A program made the translations under genes and the position numbers. A stretch of DNA of 64,000 bases, from contig JAGVSM010001236.1 in the NCBI GenBank assembly GCA_022494885.1, positions 1 to 64,000 of the forward strand. Reading direction: 5' to 3'. How positions within the stretch are numbered: position 1 is the first letter of the stretch; each line of letters opens with the position of its first letter. This DNA comes from Micrasema longulum (taxonomy: Eukaryota; Arthropoda; Insecta; Trichoptera; Brachycentridae). The notes beneath the pieces are model-generated. The model did no database searches. It was not told where the DNA came from and saw nothing but the letters and a program-made list of their open reading frames with translations. This document shows, piece after piece, positions 38,601-50,600 of this stretch.

Positions 38601-41600
38601 GTTCAACAAAGAAACAACATAGTCTCTGCTGTCTCCCGCTCTGGAGGACTTGAATAGAAGTTGCATGTCTTCTAAACGCATCACACCTAAAATTTTGGTT
38701 TCAAATAAACTGTATTTATTTTAAGTATATTAATTATGTATAATTTTTAAACTGCCTTCCAAATGGAAAGCACAAATGGGAAACTAGAAACTATCAGCTA
38801 AACACAATTCTTAGCAGCCGTATCTGGGAATGAACAAACAAATAATAAATATATAAGTACAAGGATGAGCTTCTTACTAACCCACAAAGACTAACAGAGA
38901 TGGAATGCATCCGAATTGACAAAGTTTTGATTTGAAAAAAAGCACAAAAAATGCCAATTATCAATTATAATTTCGTATTTGAATGATAAGTTTTGGAATC
39001 GCAAATAAATGAAAGTCTTACCGGAGCGAGCAAAAGGATTTATTTCCCTTACAGTCACAACATGTGCCAACATGTCACAAAGCCATTGTGGATCCAAAAA
39101 GTATAAATCTTTCAATGTCGCATCGTCATAGTGAAGAAGAACACCTGAAAAAAGTAATAGAAATAAACTTATTGGGGAAACAAAAAATTGACAAAATGAA
39201 ATGTTATAGCAAAATATTACATTACAATTTTATCAGCGCTTGATAGTCTTTAATAAATAGGACGTTTCTAAAAGCAAAAACCATTTAGCAAAAGTTTGAA
39301 CTACATTGTCATAAGATGAAGCACTTCACAAGACATGGAGCAAATCACAAGACTGAAATGTGATTCTTTGAAAACAGGTAAAAAAGATGGCAAATTACCA
39401 TTGTCATGTAAGAACATTGTAGCTTGATGCAATTCTGCTTGGTCCCTGAAACTTCGGTGGAACTTTTGTTGCATGTATTGGGCGACCTATAAAATAAAAT
39501 AAAAAATCATAAAAAATGCTTAACTTAATTATCATTTTTTGGCGATAAATATTTATTTATTTATTTATTTATTGATTTACACGCCCAATGGGCTTTTACA
39601 TATTTTAGAAATTACATTTAAGTGCAGCAGTGAAACATAAGTATGTAAATTTGGTTAAAATAAAAGATAACATAAGAAAAGCTAAAAGATACAATAATAA
39701 GTAAAAATCAGGAAATGTACCAACATAGGTATATGGTACATAGAAAAATATAACGCATACATATACATACATATAAGTTTATACATTATTAAAGAGATAC
39801 ATGAGAAAAAGAAATAGTAAATAAAGAAAAATATTAAGAAATTTTACATAAATTAATTTATAACCTTTTGAATACTTAACCTATATTTATATAAAGACAG
39901 ACAAAATATATCAACTTCACCATACTCGTTACCTAGCCGGTGTAGTCTAGGTATTGGTGAATTGTAATAATAATTGTGACTGCCAGGAGATTCAAAAAAT
40001 AACGTTAGCTGCCGAGTATTTCGAAGAGGTACTTTCAAGCTGATAACACTAGTTAATTCCGGGACGTCCAATACGCCATTCGCTATTTTATATAAATTTA
40101 ATAAGTCATTTATAATTCTTCTTTTACATAGAGTTGACATATTTAGTGTACATAATAAATTATCATAATCAATATTTTCAGCGGGTATATTAAGTTTGTA
40201 ATTGATGAATCTAAGATGAATCTATTGATGGAATCTCACGGTAAAATCAAGATAGTAAAATTACTAACACTTTTCACGAACAATTAACGAAGATCTCTGC
40301 GTTCGATTTGGAGTTCTTAATGAAGTGGAACCGCGAGGTGAAAACAAAATCTCAGGTCCTTAGAACAGTTTTCGATAAGATGAGAGTCAATATTATCATC
40401 ATATTAAAAGAGGTACTGCCAATATTCTCGCAATTTATCGTTCTCTATATTTAGAATCACACAAGGTCAAAAAAATTGTAACACGACCTGTGTTTTGAAT
40501 TGGTCATGCGTCAGTACTGGATCAAGTCCCCGAGTGCGCCTCTCTGCCGCTAGAACCCCTACAGCATCCTCCAGGGCTAGGTATGAAGCTGGGACCCTCT
40601 GTTCAAGAAGCAGTTCTTTGCTACCTATAAATTGAAAACAACATTTTGCTACACTTCCACAGCTATTAAATTTGCCCATAATTAAAATGAAGTCAAATTT
40701 AAATTAGCTACTGTTGCACCAAGAGTGAGCAATATTATGGCAGAGCATGTAAAGCTTGCAAAAAAGTGGTCGAGAATGGACATTCATAGAAAGAAAATAT
40801 TTTAATGAAAAAAAAAATTACAAGGAGTAATTTATTTTTAAACATTATTTATACATTTAGGATTTTGATTCAAATATGACTTAGTACTCGTATTATTCAA
40901 ATACAATTAATTTGATTACATATTTACTACCTAATATATGATAGTTGTCTAGTACTACATTAATTGTCATAAATTAAGTAGGACAAAAAATCCTGAGAAG
41001 TTGAGGCAGAGATTTATATACTTAAGTAATTCTTTTAAAACGGTAGATTGTAATAATTATCAACCATGAGATGTTTAAGCGATTTTATAACATTTATGTT
41101 ATTTTATTTTACCAAGTACCCTTTACAAAATGAATTGATATATTTTTGTCACAGATTTAATGCATGTAAGTAGTAAAGATATTAATAAACTACATTTTCA
41201 AAACCATAGTAACAAATAAGCAAAACATGGTAAGTACATAAATCTTACATGTTAAATAAATTTATATACAGTTTATGGTTATGTAGAACGAATGGATAAT
41301 GAAAGAATGGTAAAACAGATATATATGGCGAGACGACCGAGGCATGATCAGATAAACCAAAATCTTAAGTCTGATCATGTCAAAAGCAGACATAACCGAA
41401 GCTGTATGAATGTGAAAGAAGCTAGGACTGTATACCAAGATAGACATAAGTGGCGCTATGTCCTCTCTTTCTACCCCGGAAATGGCATGATGGTGGTAGT
41501 AGTAGTACAAAACATAAAACATCATCATCATCACTATCAAACCCTTATCTGATGGTGCATAGGGCACTGCATTGTTAAATAAAAAACAGCATATCTCGGT

Positions 41601-44600
41601 CATCTGTTACAGGAAGGTAAGGTGATCAGTCTTACGCTTCAATGCCAGGTCCAAGAACAATAAAATACTTCAGTGTAAACCCCCTTTAAAAACAAATATT
41701 TCAAGCAAACCTCACTGGGAATCGAACTAAGGACCTTAAGCATGGTATGCACCAACCACTATGTGACAAGGCGGACGTTTCTCCACTAGATTTCCTTTTA
41801 AAGGTTTATTTATTAATTGAAAGCAGCCATCGGGTCGAAAACATTCATCCAGGACATACAATATAAGACAAAAAGAATAAAAGAGTTAACATGAAAAAAA
41901 AAGATAATGGAAGAACAGATGATCGAGATACACGGCATTTGATTTAAAAATGCACTGCCCTATGCATCACCAGGTGCGGAAAAAGATTTGATGATGATAA
42001 TCAATGAGAAAAAACACAATAGGTATGTGATGTACATTTTATTTTATTTAAACTGAGGTTCAATCAACGTACCTGGTTGCCTCAAACTAAAAACATTATC
42101 ATAGATAAGATTGGCGAGGAGGCGAATATTGTGGCGGGTAGAGCAGCTGACCTCCACACTGTCAAGTACGCGAGGGAGCCCTCTCTTCTCAGGGTCGGCG
42201 ATGGAGATGAAGCGCTCGCGGATTACTCTTTGGAGCTGTTCGGGTGAGTGTTCTCCTGACATCTGTTGGAAAAAAATAGCTCACTAAATTGTTTTGTGGA
42301 GGACTAAATGGGATAAAACCCAATCAGGTTGTCAACACTGAAGCGTTCTGTGGTTGGCATCACCGGTGCAAACTAAACTTCAAAACATACTACGAACTTC
42401 ACACGAGAACTTTGACAGCTCTTGACATTCTTCGTGGGGCGATTCTCGCATCCACACGGTTTTCTCCCAGTGTTATTAAGGTGTCCTAGCAAATAACATT
42501 ATGGAATAAATACTTTATAGGTAATCCGAGTTTATCTTTCTAATACCGAGTCAGTTCGTTAATCAAGTCATGCACATTAACTAACACACCACAGTTTCTC
42601 AGATAGTCAGTGTTTACAGAAATAGTCATATTATTTTTTTTTGTTTGACTTTTTATACAAACAAGTGGAAAATTTTTCAACAGACTTTTCAATCTCTATG
42701 AATATTTCTGTCAATATTGTAAACATAATTGGCCGGGTTGTGATCTTGCGGCTAATGTCGTTGACTCAGGATCAGAGGTCTGAGGTTCGAACCCCACTCT
42801 ACCACAACTTGGTTTTCATAATCTAATAGTGAGTTATTTATAATCTATAACTCGTTGAAAATGGCCGCCAAAATTGAAATATTTGGGAATATGTACATTA
42901 TAAGAACGCAAATATTTATTTTAATAAAAAACCATGCACTTACTCCATACTAGTCTTTAATGAGGAGGAAATAAAAGAAAATAAATAATGTAGCAAGTGT
43001 TTAATACGTTCAGTTGGTTATAGCCGGCAAAATCGTGTCTCTCAATTGAGAAATGACGGATGTCCATTGGTAGTGAAAAGACGGCTATAACCTTCGTGAA
43101 GCTGAAGTAATTGTATGGTAGGACGAGATATTGTGTCCCTATAAAAAACAGTCAGCAACAAAAGTGTCCTAGTATGATAGTCAAACAAGATTTACTTTAA
43201 ACATTTAACTATAGTCCAGTCGACAGTGAAATATTTTTAAAAATAAGAAAGTTTTTATATGTGTCCATATGAGTGGATCCTAGGAGAAAAAAGTGTCCGC
43301 GAACGTGTTAAGTAAAAGAAAACGTTTATAGTCAACCCGCATGAAGTGTGAAAAAATTTGGGAATAAGGTATTATGAATGATGTCAAAATGCATATACAG
43401 TTTAGAAAATACCTCATTGGCCACATCGTAATGCGTTCCGACAATGATGACAGGAGAGTTAGGCGCCCGTGCCTGTATGCTGACTAGCCAGTGCTGGATC
43501 CCGGCAAGTCCTCCTATACCGTCTGGGACCCGCCATACAACGATGTATAGAGATCTCCGAGAGAGGAAATACTGGTGTGTAGAGTAGTATCTAAGAAAAC
43601 AAATAAAAAAATATGCATATCAAAAAAATGTTTCGTAAAATAGTTTCATAAACATCAATAAATTGGAATATTTGTCAAATTATTACAGTTAAAATTTTTT
43701 AAATCTGGACGATTATCATCATCATCGTTCCCTTCCCACATCTAATGGTGCATAGGGCACTGAATTGGTACATCAACCGCAGCGCATCTTGATAATTTTT
43801 GTAATATGAAGGTAAGATTATCAGTCTTACGTTTCAGGTGCCAGTCCATGACTATGAAATATTCCAGTGTAAAACACTTTTTAAATAAATATTTTGTAAA
43901 CCATGTCAGGAATCGAACCCGAGATCTCTTGCGTGGTAGGTAAACGCGGTGACTATTGGACCACAAGGTGGACGAGGTTGATTATAGACTGCTCAAAATA
44001 GTTGTTTTAAACTTATTTTTGAAGTGAGTTACTATTAGGATTGACATTTAGAAGTATTGTCCTTTGTAAATATCATTGTCGTATTTAATTCCCAAAACTT
44101 TAAGATAAATAAAGAGTTGTACGTAAAATGGATTCTAAATTTTAAATCAGCTTTATTTTCAGATTGGATTACCCAAATATATTTTCTCAAAAGGCTTACT
44201 CTTTTTGTCCTCCGAAATCCCAAGTCCTAAAGACGACGGGTCCGTGGGATCTCTGGGGGTTCCTTGAGGGGTGTCGATCAAACACCCAATCTCCAATATC
44301 AACTCCTACAGTAGACATGTTGGTTCCGCGAGACGTTTTTGTATTAACATTCTTGTTGCCCATTCTTTTTGCCCAGTGCTGAAGCAAAATAATAAAAGTA
44401 TACAGAATTAAAGTATAATAAATTTACAAAATAACCTTTCTCGGAAACTGTTGCACTAAAACATATGAAACCTGGTACAGAAAGCTACTGATTGAATAAA
44501 TGTAAAGAATCTGGCCACAGAGAAAATGAAAATTACCGATTTTTGTCGATAAAAAAACATAAATTCTATTAAAAAGTATCAAAATTTTCAGTTAACTTCA

Positions 44601-47600
44601 TCAATTTTGTAGTTCTGATATTTCTGCCAAAATTTCATACAAACATCAATATTTTTTTATGGATATCTTGAGTTCATTAAATCGACAAACATCGATGAAT
44701 CTCTTTACGTTTTCATCTTAATAAATTTCTTAATTTTTGTTTGCTAATAATCATCATTGTAAATAGCCAAGATGAATTTACGTAACAAAATATGAATTCG
44801 TAATTTTATGTCAAAGTTTATACCTCTGGTCCTCTCCTACGATGAGCTGGAGCACTCTCTTGCCTCAGTCGTTCCAATAAACTAGTTTTACCAATTCCTT
44901 GAATTCCCACAACCATCAGTTTCATGCGAGCGTAAGGCTTAGCATCTTCCAATACAGACTTGAGATAACCTGTCAATAATATTAAATGTTTAATAAGAAA
45001 ATATTCCAAGCTGCTAAGTTATTTAATTGACATGAGTGATTTTTTTACCGATAATATCCATCGTTTTGTATTTTTTAGACTCTATCATTGATCTAAGCGG
45101 TTCTTGCAAAGAGCATCCATTAGTGTTCAAATTCCACAGCCGGTTAAGAAGACCCATTTGTGGTGGGAGCTCAGCTATATCTGAAATTGAAAAAAGGGAG
45201 GTAATTAAACAAAAGTTGACGTGATTGATTTAAAAAATTAAATACAGTCTCAAATTTATATGAAAACATACCTGGATTTCCACTAACGTTTAGCACTGAA
45301 AGGTTTGAAAGTTCATGAATAGCTGGTGGTATCATCTTTAGTAAGTTGTTCGATATGTCAAGCATTGACAAATTGGGGAATATAAGCCGTGTTCGAACTA
45401 CAGGAACAAGATTCTGGAATAAAGAGGATAAATATCAATTTCACGTCAGAAAAAAAGAAATTGTATGCACATGTAAAAATATAATTTAAACCTACCCAAT
45501 CATCGTCATCATCTGTCGAATTGCTACCATTGGCTGAAAGCCGGTCGGAAACTGAACCCTTTTCTCCACCATCCAAGAGTTCACCTCCATCATCATCAGT
45601 TGTAAGTTGAATCCGGGAAAGTAAATTGTCAGCTAAAACCTGGAAAATGAAGGAGTAATAATAATCTGGACACTAAGGAAATGTGGAATCATTAATTCAA
45701 CAACCTTCAACCGTTTCTTCAGCCTCTTATTTGTATGAAACTGTAACACAGTAACAAAAGACGATTGTTAGTAGTTTAAGAAAATTCAGAGAATAATGAG
45801 ATATTAATCAATGAAACAATTTGTATAGCAATCATAGTGTCGGAATGTGAACCGGTGTTAGATTATCCCGATTTAATATTATTTAATTGCAGTTCTATAA
45901 AACTTAGTATATTATGGTTATTAAATGATATATTTGTATTATTAAATGATACGCAATTGGGATAACATATAAAAGATTTATTTTCGCTGAATTAACAAAT
46001 AGCAAGAATAACTTAGGACCCTATTATCAAAGTCGGAAAATTGTCATTTTTTCAAAATGGGTTATTTGATTGGTGATGATAGAAAAATCACTTTTCTTAA
46101 CAGAAAACTAAAGATACATGTCAAAAATGGCGATTATTATATTAAATTTATATGTTAAGTATGTACTTAATATCAAAAACGGACATTTACTTATCATCTT
46201 TGCATCAAAAGTGAACATTTCACACATTGTAAGCCCGAAAATAAATTTCTACCCATTTATTTTACGAAGGTATAAAAACATATTAAATATTGGTTTCTTG
46301 TATATCAGAAAAAAAATCATCTCTTTTAAAAAATTACAAAAATGGCTAATGTCCCACGTTGATACTAAGGACCTCAATTTACAATTAAGAGCTTCAGAGA
46401 TCAAATGCCACATGTTACTTTGGAGGCTGTCGACGTGGAAAAGAGGACTCGAAATCTCTCTTGCATTTTTACAGTGCCATCAGTTGTCGGTCGTGTATAT
46501 TGTGCGATTTTGTGGCATGGCACAATAGCATAATAACATAAAATGGGGAGGTATATAGAATAATCAACATCATTATGTGTTATAATATCTTACAAGTGTT
46601 CGCAGACCATCCAGTCGGAGATGTCTCCGTGCTGGACAGAGCGCAGCGAGAACTGCCTTCCTTACACCTCCTGCAGACCTGGCGCGGGAGCGGGGTGCCC
46701 CCCCACTGCCTGGGCAGTAACACCACAAGTGGGCTTGTTCCAGGGGGCTCCAGCTGTCCACCTAAAAGCAATAATAATTTGGGTAAATTATAAAAGCGCA
46801 AACATTTCGAGTATTTTTTTTTTTTTATCTACATAGAGTCTCCCTTAGTACCTACAAGTAGTATCCGGGTAGATACTTTACCTGTGGGAAATTGGGTAAG
46901 CATCTGATCTGGTTGTGCGAGAGGTCAAGTTTAGTTCCTACGAGAAGTATCCCGGGGTAGTTTACCTGCGGAAGACTGGGCCAGCATGTGATCTGGTTGT
47001 GCGACAGGTCGAGCTGGCGCAGACTGTTGGGGTAGCTGGTGAGGTGGGACATGGTGCGCAGCGCGTTGTAGGCCAGGGACAGGCGCTGCAGGCGCGGCGC
47101 GAGGCAGGGGAGCCCGGGGGGCACGCAGCGCAGCTGGTTGTGTGCGAGGCTCAGGCATGCCAGGCGGGGGCGCCGTGCCGCGGGCGGTGGCGAAGGGGGG
47201 CGCTCCGCCACGCGCAGCCCTCGCGTCCACAGGTGGTGGCGACGTAGCTCCTGTTGTCTGAAAACATTCAAAATAAATATATAAATGGCGAACTTATTCT
47301 GATTGAGAAGTGGCAAAAATTATATGTGAAAAATATTTTTGGAAATCTATATTTAGATATTTCTGTGTTCAAGCGGATAAAGAATACAGTTCTACGTGCG
47401 AAATAGAATCAGAACCCCGGATGAGTGTTTTGACTCGATGGCTACTCTTAGGTAAAAACCCTGAATAAGGAAATAGAGCTGAGATAAGCCTGCCTCGTTG
47501 TGTAGTGGTTGGAGGGTTCGCCTACCATTCTTGAGTTCCTGAGTTCAATTCCTGGTAGTGTGGACGTGAATATAGATTTTAAAGGGTGTTTTATTGGACT

Positions 47601-50600
47601 GGCATCTGAAGCGAAAGATCTTACCTTCATGTAACAGATAGATCTTAAGTATCTTACCTTCATGTAACAGATGATCAATATACATTGCATTTGGTGTACC
47701 AATGCAGTGCCTTACGCACCATCGGGTGCAGATAGGGGTATGAAAGTGATGAGAGAGCTTTATTTAGAATACAAAGCAACATAATTACATAATTTTATCT
47801 ATTTCATTTCACCTCGGGATTTCTAAATAATTAAAGAAAAATATTTTAAAAAGATCCTTTGCTGTGATTACGCCCTCCAGCTATTGGGGCATGCTTCCTA
47901 TGAAGAATTTTCACAGTCTAAGACTATACAATGCTATTAATTCTTAGATTTACAACGGAGCAATTAATGTCATGAATAAGTTTTCTTGGCTTTTGTTACA
48001 CGTTTTAAGACTTACAAAACGCCATCAGCCTTTTTACTCTCGCCCATTCCTTCTTCGTCCAGGGTCCCGTCTCCGCTGTAGCTGTCCCTGCGAGAGTCGG
48101 TCCTCGGGGCGCGGTCTACACTCCAGCTGCGGCGCTGGGTGCTGCCGCTCGTGAGAGAAGTTGACACCCCCAGTTGGCCTGACGATGAGGAACTGGAGAG
48201 GGGAGTAGAGGGACTGGTGGGGGACAGAACGCTGTTGGCGGCCTCCTCCGCCAGAGAAACCTAAACAAAATATTATTGATTTAATTTTATTTTTAAAAAA
48301 ATAGATACACAAGGGTAAAGTCAATGTTAAATGAATTACAAATACTTATATAAGATAAAGGGGTTAAAAACATAAACACAACTGTTTTTGGGAAGACTAA
48401 CAAACCTGTAGCGAAAAGACTATTCTTTTTGGTTTAATGTGCACATTGAACATAAAATTAATAGTCTTTTCGCTACGAATTATACCATACACAAGTTGCA
48501 CGTTGAACTTTAAATGAATAGTATTTTCGCTACTGGTTTTTTTAAATTTTTTTTTTATTTAAATCTTAAAATAGGGCACACATATCATACATATTGTTAT
48601 GTGTGTTCTAATAATTTTGTAGGTCTTCCCAAAATCAATGATCATGGACATTTTTGATTTTAACTCCATCAAATTAAAGGCAAATAATATTATACAATAC
48701 CATGATATATTATGTGTATAAAAATTTTTAATTTGAAAAAAGAACCACAGTATTTTGGAAAAAAAAATCAAAGTCAATTTGAACATATTATCATATTACC
48801 GAGAAAAGGTAAAAATCAGACTACCATTTAGAAAGAAGGCGCAGTCACAAAATAAAATTTTATGTAAGGCAGTAAAAAATTATTATATGGGAAAAAATAT
48901 TTATAAAGAAACAAAATATATGAAAATTCAAATTTTAGGTTTAGACGTTAAGGTGTTGAACAAATTTTAAATAAAATATATATATTGTAGTGATATTATT
49001 ACAGCACACATGAGAATAGATAAGATCCAAAATAAATAAAAACAAATTATGCACAGATACCGTCCGTTAATAAGAGTAGCAAATTTGAGCAAAAAACAGA
49101 TTTTTATGCTGGCAACACCTGGTGGATATTAATTACTGTCGTTTTCAAAATGATACAATACGAGAAGAGTTATAAAACACAACTTATGTTAACACCAAAT
49201 ATAAAGTAGTTAATGTGTAACATTACATGTTCGGGCCGGGTGGGTAAGTCCTTAAGGAGGTTGAGTGACGCGTTGAGGTCCCTCAGTCGAGGAGATCTCC
49301 ACATGGCATAGGGAAGCTTGTGCAGCTTGTTGTTGGACACATCCAGAGTAGTGAGGGCAGGCATGAAGAAGAGGGCATCTGGCAAATGCTCCAGTCTATT
49401 TTCCTGGTATTAAATCTAATTTAGTTAGTAAAGTCATCATTATTTGCCTTTCCGCATCCAGTGGTATACATATCTTTCACTGAGTTCCAGAACACTTATT
49501 TTTTCAGACTGATGAAAGGTTTTATCTAGAACTCAGACATTTTAGAGAGCATCGATTTTTATGTTCCTGATGGTTATCTCCGACAGTGTCAGCACAGACT
49601 GTTTTACCTCCCGGCTTCCAGAATCAACCTGCCTCTGGTTATGCCGATTGGAAGAGCAGTCAGGCAGCTGAACATTATCACTTTGGAGATTGACATCGTT
49701 CACATCAGTGAAACTATGTTTAAGAGATACTCTTGCTATTGGAGAGTATTATACCTTGATGATGTCGAACCATTGCTCAAGGGTTCCTGGTTTGATATTT
49801 TGTCCCTATTTAATGCCTTAAATATTTTGTTATTTGTAATGTTATTTTGGAAAATAAATATATTTGAATTCGAATTAAAACTCAATTCCTAATATAAATA
49901 AATAAATTACTACCTGAAGATATACTTCTTCCAAGAATGGCGCTGTGTAGTACTCCTCAGGGTCTGTTGGTTGTCCATTAGAACGCCGACTCTTCCTTCC
50001 CCGCATTGTTGTGGAATCTGGGGACTTTTCTTCAGCATCTAAATTTGTTGGCAAACGCTCAAGTTTATTCTGAGCTACGTTTAAATACCTGAAAATTGAA
50101 AACCAAATTGTAAACACATTTTTTGTAAATTCGGCTATTCAAATTCAAAACTAGCACTGTACGTTTAACTGTAGCTTGTTATGAAAAAAATATTTGTTGG
50201 TCAACCAGATATTCAACAAAATACCTATGATTCTGAACAAGCATCTACCCAGTATTTTATTTTTACTTGTAGTAAGAGTTAACTCTTAAAAGAGTGTGCT
50301 GAGAAATCTCCCAGCAAACGGCTTTGTAACGTCGTATTACATTAAGCAAAGATGAGATATTTTGAAATACAGACATTTGAAAAAAAATGTTTACATTAAT
50401 CAACAATCTGTTTCCATAATTTATAAAAAATAAACATATAATTAAGGCTTTTCATGGTAAAATATAAAGTAATTTTTTAAAAGATAAGAGAGATATGTAA
50501 AATAAGTCTTGTATTCTATGTAGACAATATTGATACTTTTATTGGTAACATATGTATGTATTAAATCCTTTAAGAATTCATAAGCAACTTTTAGAAGTAA

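Noticed and set aside
46118..46528. Plus-strand ORF of 136 codons
   Set aside because: It lies in an Lrrk intron between w16 and w15 and is lysine/isoleucine-rich as expected from AT-rich DNA. I see no domain, no splice structure and no repeat match.
46575..47247. Long plus-strand ORFs opposite exons w14 and w15
   Set aside because: They are shadows of the GC-rich Lrrk exons; the minus frame has LRR motifs and correct splice sites.
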